Source: Diprion similis
Lineage: Eukaryota; Arthropoda; Insecta; Hymenoptera; Diprionidae
NCBI RefSeq assembly: GCF_021155765.1
Contig: NC_060107.1
Span: 14,556,501-14,620,500, forward strand
Length of the DNA: 64,000 bases
Direction of reading: 5' to 3'
In this document: positions 55,844 through 64,000 of the stretch, piece after piece
Layout: the number at the start of each line of letters is the position of its first letter
Position numbering within the stretch: the first letter of the stretch is position 1
Notes under the pieces: generated by a model
Told to the model about the DNA's origin: nothing
What the model saw: the letters and a program-made list of their open reading frames with translations, nothing else
Databases searched by the model: none
Position numbers and translations under genes: made by a program

Positions 55844-58800
55844 CTAGCGGTTGAGCCACCAATACTTGTCGCTGTTCTTTCTATGTCTGTCGGATACATC
55901 TTTGTCTGGTAAATCGGTGTTAAATCGCATTAGCGCGGTGTTGACATTTGGAGCGGGAGTGTATAAAATTTGTTTTTGTCGAGTGCCTCTCAATACATGA
56001 TAGATGATAGGAATATTGTTTGCATCTTGAATGTATCCGTTCTCGTCCAGATAAGTAAAGGCCTCTGGCGGAATGAACCCTGATAACAAAGATTTGGCAA
56101 AATATAACGGATTCGGAAAAAATGGACCACTAATGAGATTATTTTCTCCGATCTTTACTGCATTTGCGAAATGGTTTCTTATCAGCCTCAATATGAAGCA
56201 ATCGATCCTGTTTATGTTCGCCTCATCATAGATTTTCGCGTTACTAATGAATCGAACATAGAGCGACGACGCCGACCTGTACTTGCCCAGACAGGCGCGG
56301 ATACATTTTCTTTCAAAAACACGTATTTTATCCATGGTTCCCGCGCTCAGGTTGAACCATATTGGACACCCATACGTTATTATAGGTCTGATCAGAAGCA
56401 GGTAACATAGAATTTTTATCCTCTTGTCTAAATATTTACAATAAAACAGACGGTTCGCACTGTTGAACGCCTTCTGTGCCCTTGCCAACTGGGCGTTGAC
56501 GTGTAAATTGAATTTCAATTGAAAGTCTATATTAATTCCCAAATACTTGACTATATTTTTATGCGGGACCGCGTGACCTCCGTTTCTGCCGTCGGAGATT
56601 GAGAAATTTCTCCAATTCTTTTTGGTGTCACGATTTGCGAACTTAAGATTTGGCCTGAATAAAATTGTCTCACATTTTGACGTATTAATTTTTAACTTCC
56701 AAGTATTGTAATAATCTATCAGTTTTATGAAAAGTTCTTGCAGCTGTACTTTCAGTTCGGAGGGCTTGTTGCCTGAGATGTAGACAACCAGATCGTCCGC
56801 GAAGGCGATTGCTTTTTTGGAGGCAACCTTATTCAGGTCAAACAGTGTCAAAATATCGCTATTGAATATGTTGAATAAAATAGGCGAGTTGACAGTTCCC
56901 TGTTGCAGACCGTCGGCAATGGCGAACTTTATGGAGGATGTATTTGATCCGTCACAGACGTGGAAATATTTATCATGCAACATGACCCACAGCATCTTTA
57001 TCAGATGTTTGGGAAAATTCTTTTTCATTAGCTTATAGAACAACCCGTCCAGCCAGACGGTGTCAAACGCTTTTTCCAGGTCAATCAGGCATGCTGCCAC
57101 GCATTCGCTGTTATTCAGAGACCAGCAGATGTCCGAGGTGAATTTGGATATTGCGTGGATTGTCGAGTGTCTGTGACGGAAGCCAAACTGGCTCTCAGGA
57201 ATAATCTCGTTTTCGTCACAAAATACTGCTAAGGACTTGTTCACTACTACCTCGAATATTTTACTTATGTTTGGCAGCAGGCTGATTGGCCTGTAACTAG
57301 AGGGGTTTGAGCTTTCTTTATCTTTTTTTAGTAAGGCAACGACTTTGGCAGTTCTCCAACAATCAGGGAAGTACATGTTGTTCAGAGCATTGTTAAACAA
57401 AATACAATAATAACTAATAATCTTACGTGGTAAGTGCTTAAGGACTACATTGGGGATGTTATCGTATCCCGCAGACTTCTTATTATTCAGGTTTTTAAAT
57501 AACGTCAATAACTCGGATAGAGACGTAAAGTAGTTTGGAATTTCCTCCCTTGACGGACAAGTCGCTGTGTTGTGTTTAGAGAAGGAAACTACCGTTCTGT
57601 TGCTGGCTTTGTCTTCCTCCATCTCTCGTTTTAGTTCCGAAACTTTAGTTTCAACTATTTTTATAAGATTGGGTTTTCCTAAGTTAACGTTCTGGATATT
57701 TGTGGCGGCAAAGTGCGCCCCGATCAAATTCAGCTTATCGTCTTGCTTTGCAATAATGAAGTTATTTGACTGGTCCCTGGCCACGGCATCATGGGTGATT
57801 CTAGCATCCGTTACAAGATTTTCTTTGTCGCTAGGTACAGTTAAAATAGGTATAGGAGCTGAGCCACGGGGTCTGAAAAGTCTATTTATTTGCGGAAACA
57901 TCTTGTCCGCTTTATCCATACTGATATTTCTGATTTTGTTTTCCCAATATCCGTTTACCGAGGTAGCGAGTTTTGTCTTAATTTTATTTCGGGTTTTTTT
58001 CAATAAGTCTTTTAAAATATTCAAACGTACTAGATTACCTCGTGCATTTTGTTTGTGGAGTTTGTTTATCTGCGAGATTAAGTAAGTTTTGTGTTTGTGT
58101 AGATTTTTTATTTCGTGTGTGGTATATGCTTTTAAGGTGTTCTGGTTCGTTTTAATTTTCGGCACTATTTTATCTACGGCATCTTTGATAACGCTATCAA
58201 TCTTGGTTAGGTAACTATCAATTTCGGTATTAGCCAGATTTCTATCGTCGGGGATTTCTAAATCCTTCGATTTGTCAACACACTTTGCGAAAGATTCCCA
58301 GTCTGTCGCGGCAAAGTTATATGAACGATTTTCGGTTTTTCTTTCTAAAACAAACGGAAGTGACGTATGAAATGAAAAGGACATTAGGATCGCATTGTGG
58401 TCACTGTCGTACGGTAGCGACTCAAGCCTGTAATCTTCTGTTATTCCATGAGCCGTTAATCTGTTGTCCGCTAAGCATATGTCAATAAATGAACTCCCTC
58501 GCGGATATGAAGGCAACAGTGAGCCAAATAGCTGCAGTCTTAGATTAATTTCGTTATCATGAATCCATTTATGCAACAATACGCCTCTGGGATTATTGGT
58601 TGCGTTCTGCCACGAGGTGTGTTTTGCATTGAGATCTCCAGCCAAAATATACAGGTTCGAGGGATCAGATAAATCCAACTCTTCAAAGAGCTTACCGATC
58701 TCAGGAATAAATTCTTTTTTATGACCACCCGGTGCATAAGCAGCAATTATGAATAAGTTGAGAGAGTTGTTAACTTTCAATTTGACGACCGAAGCTTCTA

Positions 58801-59098
58801 AGACTTTTGCCCCTGACAAACATACTGGCGTAATCTGCACAAATTCAAATGGGTTCTTTATCAGCATTGCAGTTCCACCGCCCTGCTTTGAATTCGGTCT
58901 ATCGTTTCTGATCATTGTATAATTTTCAATAGCAATTTTGAATCGACTGTTAAGCTTTGTTTCGCTTAGAAGGACAAAGTCTGGTTTGTACTTGGCTACT
59001 AATTCGGATAGGTTAATCCTGCGTTGAATGGTGATAATAGAGTTTACATTAATCGCAATGATATTAAGTTTCTCGACCCTGAGCTTATTTTCTGCCAT
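55844..59098 (-). CDS. ORF2 of element D: APE endonuclease-reverse transcriptase
   Basis: 1084 aa with intact endonuclease (E46, D155, D233-H234) and RT motifs (D673 and the FADD pair near 768-769). Differences from A and C are scattered single replacements, for example VTDARI for LTDARI, NVVLK for NAVLK, ISGP for IRGP and HRKNS for HRQNS; most are conservative. The start overlaps the ORF1 stop as TAATG at 59098. With its own intact ORF1 and full 5' end this is a candidate active copy. Confidence 0.95.
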   Translation of the reverse strand: MAENKLRVEKLNIIAINVNSIITIQRRINLSELVAKYKPDFVLLSETKLNSRFKIAIENYTMIRNDRPNSKQGGGTAMLIKNPFEFVQITPVCLSGAKVLEASVVKLKVNNSLNLFIIAAYAPGGHKKEFIPEIGKLFEELDLSDPSNLYILAGDLNAKHTSWQNATNNPRGVLLHKWIHDNEINLRLQLFGSLLPSYPRGSSFIDICLADNRLTAHGITEDYRLESLPYDSDHNAILMSFSFHTSLPFVLERKTENRSYNFAATDWESFAKCVDKSKDLEIPDDRNLANTEIDSYLTKIDSVIKDAVDKIVPKIKTNQNTLKAYTTHEIKNLHKHKTYLISQINKLHKQNARGNLVRLNILKDLLKKTRNKIKTKLATSVNGYWENKIRNISMDKADKMFPQINRLFRPRGSAPIPILTVPSDKENLVTDARITHDAVARDQSNNFIIAKQDDKLNLIGAHFAATNIQNVNLGKPNLIKIVETKVSELKREMEEDKASNRTVVSFSKHNTATCPSREEIPNYFTSLSELLTLFKNLNNKKSAGYDNIPNVVLKHLPRKIISYYCILFNNALNNMYFPDCWRTAKVVALLKKDKESSNPSSYRPISLLPNISKIFEVVVNKSLAVFCDENEIIPESQFGFRHRHSTIHAISKFTSDICWSLNNSECVAACLIDLEKAFDTVWLDGLFYKLMKKNFPKHLIKMLWVMLHDKYFHVCDGSNTSSIKFAIADGLQQGTVNSPILFNIFNSDILTLFDLNKVASKKAIAFADDLVVYISGNKPSELKVQLQELFIKLIDYYNTWKLKINTSKCETILFRPNLKFANRDTKKNWRNFSISDGRNGGHAVPHKNIVKYLGINIDFQLKFNLHVNAQLARAQKAFNSANRLFYCKYLDKRIKILCYLLLIRPIITYGCPIWFNLSAGTMDKIRVFERKCIRACLGKYRSASSLYVRFISNAKIYDEANINRIDCFILRLIRNHFANAVKIGENNLISGPFFPNPLYFAKSLLSGFIPPEAFTYLDENGYIQDANNIPIIYHVLRGTRQKQILYTPAPNVNTALMRFNTDLPDKDVSDRHRKNSDKYWWLNR

Positions 59099-60993
59099 TA
59101 TGTGTCATCGGCTGAAAAGAAATTATCGAGTTGGGAGTATAAGTTCTGGATACTGAGCGAATTCTGAGCAACGGCTTCTTGAATTTTCAGTAACTGGTTA
59201 CTAAGAAACTCAAAGAAATTTTTACTAACGTCGCTACCTTCAGAGTTTTGCGCGAAGGGCTTTTCGGACGTCGCGATTGAGTCGACTCTCTGATTCGATT
59301 TGTGGTCTGGTCGCTGCTCTTTATTTGTTGTACCTGCTACGATTGCACTATAAGTGGTCTTGGGCTCTACTGCTTTGCTGATTTTTTGTAAATTGACCTG
59401 TTTATTTTGGTTGGCTTCTTCAATTTTTTTTCTAATCATGTTATCGTACTCTACTAATTTTGGGCAACCCCTGTAAGATGCCGGATGGCCGTACTCTTTG
59501 CAATTTACACAGTAAATAGTTGACTTATCAGATGGCGTGTCTGCAGCCTGGGGTTTGATACTGCATTTCCCGGGTTCGTGAGAAGTAGCGCATTTAACGC
59601 ATCGAAAGTCTAGGTTGCAATTGTTGGCTACGTGGCCGATTCTTTGACAACGCTTACATTGTATTCTGTTCGCTTTTTTCAACGCTTCCCAAGTTACTGC
59701 TTGGTACAGAACTTTTTTTACGCTAGATAATTTCAACACATTACTATTTGCCGATATTTTCACTAGGAATATAGGTAAGACTCTGTTATTTTTTTTCGAG
59801 TTCACTGTCGAAAAACTTGTGACCTGTAAAAATTCTAAGCCCTCTACATTTTGAGCTTGTAAATCTTCGAGAATGTTCTGAGGGTCAAAGTCGCCTTCTA
59901 TACCCTTCAGTAAGACTGTTTTAAGTTTTTCGTCGCTGGGCGTGAAAGTGAAGAAGTTAATTTTTCTTTCTTTCAGACGTTCGCAAGTCTGTTTGTAATC
60001 CTGCTTGTTACTGACAACGATTAAATGTTTGTTATTTCTGATTCTTTTTATGTGAAAATTTTTTGTGTTCATTGAAATTGCCATGAAATTTAAGATGACT
60101 TTAGCTGATTGACCTACTGTTATTATCGGTGGGGGTTTCGTTTGTTTTTTTAGATATTGAGTGGGCAACGCGATACCGGATGGGTGGAGTGACGATTGTT
60201 CTCGTCGATGCTGCGAAAGTCTTGTCGCATCTTGGAGATGGTCGTCGGAGAGAACACAGGAAGCGTCCGAGTTGGAGTTGTTATGGGTCGCAGTTGACGA
60301 TAAGCCGCTGGTCGACGGAGGGTATTGTTGATCATCACGATGTAATCCGCTCATCTCTGGGGTATTGTTCTGGTTCGGGTTGGCGTCAACATCGTTTGCT
60401 GATTTCAATTCAGCAACGGTAAAATTTGTCCTCATTTTGAGGGACTCAATTTCGGATGCTAGCTCATGGTTCGCTTTTTTTAATTCTTCAATTTCATTCA
60501 GAGCCACGGTTAATTTCAATTCCAGCTCAGAGGCTTGATGGGCTGCCGGCCTGACTCGGTTTGCAGCGGCTGTGTCTAGCATCCGAATATCTTCTGGTGT
60601 TCCGGCCTTCCGGTTGTCGGTGTTTGTTTTCGGAGATTCGTTGATATTTTTTAAGATTTCGCGGGCTTCTGATGGTTCGGAATTGTCTGCGATTTCAGGC
60701 TTCATCTTTTTTCTTACTACTAAGTTGGGTTTAGGCATGCATTTCGCACTCTTGCCACGTCTTGCTAATGATGAAGTCATCGTCGAGACCACCTGTGACT
60801 TTCCGGACGCGCCAGTATTTTTGGTCGAACTGCTGGGCAAACCCTTATCGTGGATGGGCTTCGATATTGCCTCATCGTCGTTGTTTGTATCGGCAAGAAT
60901 TATTGAGTCATTAGATGAATCCTCAGCTTTCCTTTTCCCTTGAGGCCTGATTATAGGTCCTGAGTGATTACTTGGCGGCGGTGGGGTTTTCAT
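59098..60993 (-). CDS. ORF1 of element D: zinc-knuckle RNA-binding protein
   Basis: 631 aa, intact, with coiled coil (about 154-190), PRE_C2HC-like region and three zinc knuckles as in A. It shares SSTKNTG, NRVRPAAHQ, RPDHKSNQ and DVSKNFF with C against A, but differs from both A and C at DYKQTCERL and LLKGIEG. The pattern of shared variants therefore switches along the gene, as expected from conversion between copies. Confidence 0.94.
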   Translation of the reverse strand: MKTPPPPSNHSGPIIRPQGKRKAEDSSNDSIILADTNNDDEAISKPIHDKGLPSSSTKNTGASGKSQVVSTMTSSLARRGKSAKCMPKPNLVVRKKMKPEIADNSEPSEAREILKNINESPKTNTDNRKAGTPEDIRMLDTAAANRVRPAAHQASELELKLTVALNEIEELKKANHELASEIESLKMRTNFTVAELKSANDVDANPNQNNTPEMSGLHRDDQQYPPSTSGLSSTATHNNSNSDASCVLSDDHLQDATRLSQHRREQSSLHPSGIALPTQYLKKQTKPPPIITVGQSAKVILNFMAISMNTKNFHIKRIRNNKHLIVVSNKQDYKQTCERLKERKINFFTFTPSDEKLKTVLLKGIEGDFDPQNILEDLQAQNVEGLEFLQVTSFSTVNSKKNNRVLPIFLVKISANSNVLKLSSVKKVLYQAVTWEALKKANRIQCKRCQRIGHVANNCNLDFRCVKCATSHEPGKCSIKPQAADTPSDKSTIYCVNCKEYGHPASYRGCPKLVEYDNMIRKKIEEANQNKQVNLQKISKAVEPKTTYSAIVAGTTNKEQRPDHKSNQRVDSIATSEKPFAQNSEGSDVSKNFFEFLSNQLLKIQEAVAQNSLSIQNLYSQLDNFFSADDT

Positions 60994-61226
60994 ACTTTTT
61001 AAGTCGAGGTAAATTTCGGTTTAGCGGCAGGGGGTGAGCCCCCCCCCCCCCCTTGCCAACAACGTTATCAGCTTCACTTGCACGGATGCGTTGCACTTCA
61101 CTCGATACGGAATAAACCAGATCGACTGGAATCGTACACTCCTTGCGCTACGATTTCACCACAAGGCAAGTACTTCGAGCAATAACATCAACATTACCTA
61201 ATCATCCGAGAGCTCGGAGCAGACTG

Positions 61227-61264
61227 ACGAGAACCGGTGCTTTCAACGTGGTATGGCCGTTGCC
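61227..61264 (-). pseudogene. 5S: 5S rRNA unit 14, 5' part (positions 1-38), right of element D
   Basis: Positions 1-38 of 5S, with the 17-nt target duplication. Confidence 0.92.
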
Positions 61265-61349
61265 GAGGGAGATGAATCTCTGCCTTTTCACATTCTTGGA
61301 AAAAGTGCCGAATCCTTTTTCCATCCATCTTTGGAATCAAAAAAAAAAA

Positions 61350-61470
61350 GATGCCAACGGCACGCGGTGTTCCCAAGCGGTCACCCATCCAAGTACTGAC
61401 CGCGCCCAATGTTGCTTAACTTCGGTGATCGGACGAGAACCGGTGCTTTCAACGTGGTATGGCCGTTGCC
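61350..61470 (-). rRNA. 5S: 5S rRNA, unit 15
   Basis: Full copy; counterpart of unit 12 at an offset of 6537 bp, including spacer variants. Confidence 0.95.
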
Positions 61471-61555
61471 GAGGGAGATGAATCTCTGCCTTTTCACATT
61501 CTTGGAAAAAGTGCCGAATCCTTTTTCCATCCATCTTTGGAATCAAAAAAAAAAA

Positions 61556-61676
61556 GATGCCAACGGCACGCGGTGTTCCCAAGCGGTCACCCATCCAAGT
61601 ACTGACCGCGCCCAATGTTGCTTAACTTCGGTGATCGGACGAGAACCGGTGCTTTCAACGTGGTATGGCCGTTGCC
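61556..61676 (-). rRNA. 5S: 5S rRNA, unit 16
   Basis: Full copy; counterpart of unit 13 at an offset of 6537 bp. Confidence 0.95.
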
Positions 61677-61758
61677 GAGGGAGAAGAATCTCTGCTTTTT
61701 CACATCCTTCAATAAAGTGGAAAATCCATTTCCAATCCATCTGTGGAATCAAAAAAAG

Positions 61759-61879
61759 AATGCCAACGGCACGCGGTGTTCCCAAGCGGTCACCCATCCA
61801 AGTACTGACCGCGCCCAATGTTGCTTAACTTCGGTGATCGGACGAGAACCGGTGCTTTCAACGTGGTATGGCCGTTGCC
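61759..61879 (-). rRNA. 5S: 5S rRNA, unit 17
   Basis: Full copy with the ATTC 3' end variant; counterpart of unit 14 before insertion of element D. It therefore shows the empty target site. Confidence 0.95.
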
Positions 61880-61964
61880 GAGGGAGATGAATCTCTGCTT
61901 TTTCACATTCTTGGAAAAAGTGCCGAATCCTTTTTCCATCCATCTTTGGAATCAAAAAAAAAAA

Positions 61965-62085
61965 GATGCCAACGGCACGCGGTGTTCCCAAGCGGTCACC
62001 CATCCAAGTACTGACCGCGCCCAATGTTGCTTAACTTCGGTGATCGGACGAGAACCGGTGCTTTCAACGTGGTATGGCCGTTGCC
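61965..62085 (-). rRNA. 5S: 5S rRNA, unit 18 (last)
   Basis: Full copy at the right end of the array. The upstream spacer keeps only about 25 bp (AGGGTAAAGAATCTCTGCTT, plus strand) before unique sequence begins, so it may lack upstream promoter elements. Confidence 0.93.
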
Positions 62086-62115
62086 GAGGGTAAAGAATCT
62101 CTGCTTCGTTTTGTT

Positions 62116-63365
62116 ACTAAGAATCGTACACTCTTTTACGTATTTTACTTACGACTTTAGTAATTACCGAACTTTTTCTACATTCAGTCTGGAGATTTTG
62201 GTAAACTTGACACGATAATAAACTGGAATGCACGAGCACAAGATGTACACGCACATGTGTAGACTTGACACAATACGTAGGTACATATGAAATACCCTTA
62301 ACATCCGCTATGCCCACGTACTAATAATGTGCACATTTGATTACTGGATATAACAACAACAACAATAACAACTTATTGCAAGAATTCACTTAAGAAAATA
62401 GATTGATTTTCTCTCTCTCGCTGCTCTCTCGACGGAATGTAGCATCGACTTTTTCTGAAGTTCCTCCATCGTGCTACGCGGCTGTTTGGTCAATACAATT
62501 AATATGGTAGATGTCAGCACACTTCCAAGACACTTGTTGCTGATATCTCAGTTTGATATAATAGGCTGCCTATTTCGTTGTGGTGTCAATCCTTAATTGG
62601 AAGCTACAATTCAGTAAGCTGACAAAGTTAGTTCCCAAACAAATCAGTATATGTGGGGTATTTAGAATACTCCATATTCTTGCACATTGTTTAACAATTT
62701 GTGAGATTTTTGGTCAATATTCCGATAAATTTGTCTCAATTAATATTCTTTGTTATGTCAGTAGCTGTGATTTTGAGTTTTATACACGCAGAAGATTTCC
62801 AAATTTTTTTAAAATTTCAGGAGGTAAAATTTTCAGGTGGTCTTACTTGCCCCCCCCCCCGCCCCGCCACATCCCCCGCCAGCCCTGGGCTCGCTCCCAC
62901 ACCTTGATTCCCGCCGACCCCATACACTACTAATATGTGATGTGTAGATTTTATCTTTTTTTTCAAATCAATAATGTGGCCAGAGTTGGGTCGGAAATAA
63001 AGTAATAGTTTATGTAAAATAGGAATAAAAGTCGATTATTCCCTCGGATGATTACTGCTCTCGCGGAGCCACCCGCGGAAATCATTTTAGACTTTATTTC
63101 CGTCTTACATCACGTCCTCTTTCCAAGTTCTTTTACACATATTTTCACTTGCCGCTGAGCGTGGTGTGACGAGAGTATTTTCCTTCCTGAGTATTTTTGT
63201 TCAAAGACTGTTTCTATGGTAAATTTTATTTTAAATAGCGATCGTATGTAAATGCAGTTTGTTTTTGTTTATATTCCGCCAAAGTTTAAAGTAGTATTTT
63301 TCGAAATTTATTATAACGTGGTTTAACCTACTTTTTTCTTCTTGATAAAGTATTGTGATTTGAAA
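62116..63365. other. intergenic region right of the 5S array
   Basis: AT-rich sequence with no recognised gene. It holds a short AAC-rich stretch (about 62351-62372), a CT-rich stretch (about 62410-62430) and a C-rich tract with an 11-C run (about 62851-62880). Open frames here are short and have no recognisable domain. Confidence 0.5.
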
Positions 63366-63991
63366 ATGTTGTGGGTTTTCGTTTTCGTAGTTTCCTGTAT
63401 AACAACATTCCTGATGGTCATGGTGAGATAATTATCCTAGAAATTGATTACTGGTGCAAAAATGTTGAATTAATTCCTATAACCACTGTGATAATTTAGT
63501 ACAACAGTAAAAAAGAAGAACTGAAAAAATCCGTGAGTTATTTTACCTTCTACTTCGTAATTAGAGATATCGAGTTCGTCCTTATTCTTGGGCTTATAAG
63601 CCACTTTTACACGGTTTGACATGGTTACGTCTTTAACCTTGAACTGTCACGGTTATTACTGGCAGATAATACATATCATGCCGATCTTCAAACGTATTTG
63701 CTACGTTAAGATCATTTGTCTACACTTGAAAAATCTAAAAACTGATATCCGTTCGTTTCAAATCAAACGTACTTTCCGAAATTTCAGGTGCTTTCCAAAG
63801 ATGGTGCTGATTTGAGCTTTGTACCAGAGGTTAGTACACTGGCATACAAGAGAAAATGTATCCTTCAGAAAGGACACGGATTCGTGAGAACAGTGATGAT
63901 ATGCGATCAGTTAGTTTATACGTCATATCAACGCGATTTAGTAAAAAACCCAAATGGACATAGTCTTAATTCGCTGCCATCGACAGTTTAG
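63366..63991 (+). CDS. small predicted secreted or signal-anchored protein (3 exons)
   Basis: Predicted exons 63366-63422, 63500-63532 and 63788-63991, all phase 0 with GT..AG borders (GTGAGA and GTGAGT donors; TTTAG and TTTCAG acceptors), giving 97 aa. Exon 1 encodes a 19-residue hydrophobic segment (MLWVFVFVVSCITTFLMVM) typical of a signal peptide or anchor; exon 2 encodes 11 residues rich in Lys/Glu. Exon 3 has two cysteines (in KRKCIL and MICDQL) and ends with TAG at 63989. I recognise no family. The model rests on in-phase splice sites only, and the terminal exon could be spliced differently beyond the window. Confidence 0.4.
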
Positions 63992-64000
63992 AAGTTACGG

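Larger units (their letters stand above)
55322..61226 (-). mobile_element. 5S-inserted Jockey-clade non-LTR retrotransposon, copy D (full length)
   Basis: A LINE of 5899 bp plus a 6-bp 3' filler, with duplications at 55305-55321 and 61227-61243. Both ORFs are open. The 3' UTR (55328-55843) is the most diverged of the three A-family copies. The 5' UTR and right flank match C over more than 800 bp at a constant offset of 6537 bp, including two complete 5S units. The filler equals 5S-derived sequence beyond the junction, which suggests a read-through RNA template. Confidence 0.93.
34960..62115 (-). repeat. 5S rRNA gene cluster (18 units, 4 with retrotransposon insertions)
   Basis: Tandem units of about 202-206 bp, each with a 121-nt 5S gene on the minus strand and a spacer of about 81-85 bp. 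A run of 6-10 T follows most genes on the coding strand, fitting a Pol III terminator. Two spacer types alternate: one with TTCTTGGAAAAAGTG and a longer T run, the other with CCTTCAATAAAGTGG and a shorter T run. The block 41715-42325 repeats at 42326-42936 with an offset of 611 bp, a three-unit higher-order repeat. The left border at about 34960 and the right border at about 62111 end inside spacer sequence. Confidence 0.95.

Noticed and set aside
35694-61226. LTR retrotransposon interpretation of the 5S-inserted elements
   Set aside because: There are no long terminal repeats, protease, integrase or RNase H. The APE endonuclease, target duplications and AATAAA/poly(A)-type 3' ends mark non-LTR elements.
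62580-62933. 117-codon frame right of the 5S array
   Set aside because: It ends in translated C-rich low-complexity sequence and shows no domain or splice support.
1-64000. tRNA genes
   Set aside because: No cloverleaf with A and B boxes was recognised by eye. A covariance-model scan would be needed to exclude one.

Overview
The window is eukaryotic nuclear DNA, most likely from an insect and perhaps a hymenopteran. The grounds are short-intron genes with GT..AG borders, two tubulin-glycylase (TTLL3-type) paralogues, an insect-like 5S rRNA array, Jockey-clade non-LTR retrotransposons, a long satellite array and several MITE-like elements. The species cannot be told from the sequence alone.

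Layout. (1) 116-3407 (+): a complete 11-exon TTLL3-like gene. (2) About 4380-28190: a 312-bp tandem satellite. Its core of about 61 nearly identical monomers (6470-25560) is flanked by older, diverged monomers and by repeated non-satellite spacer segments, with one MITE inserted at the right edge and another just beyond it. (3) 29429-33340 (+): a second complete TTLL3-like gene with 9 exons and a MITE in intron 5. The satellite therefore lies between two tandem paralogues, and one inverted remnant lies beyond the second. (4) About 34960-62110 (-): a 5S rRNA gene cluster of 18 units, period about 202-206 bp, all on the minus strand. Fourteen units are uninterrupted. Four carry full-length non-LTR retrotransposons (A, B, C, D; 5.7-5.9 kb each), all in the same orientation as the 5S genes. 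(5) 63366-63991 (+): a small three-exon gene with a predicted N-terminal signal peptide or anchor.

The main discovery candidate is in region 4. All four retrotransposons sit at exactly the same nucleotide of the 5S gene, each flanked by the same 17-nt target duplication (5S positions 22-38). They belong to two clearly different families (A/C/D versus B). Both families encode an ORF1 with a coiled coil, a PRE_C2HC-like region and three zinc knuckles, and an ORF2 with an APE-type endonuclease and a reverse transcriptase without RNase H. This is a Jockey-clade layout. Jockey-clade elements are generally not site-specific, so a 5S-rDNA-specialised Jockey lineage would be notable. Three of the four copies have both ORFs open; copy C has one nonsense codon in ORF1. 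In A/C/D the two ORFs overlap as TAATG, and in B as an 8-nt ATGAGTGA, pointing to termination-reinitiation. A T-rich primer at the nick, a 6-nt 5S-derived filler at the 3' junction of D and an initiator-like 5' end in A/C/D give a coherent model of target-primed integration. A, C and D are mosaics of each other, which suggests exchange or conversion within the rDNA array.
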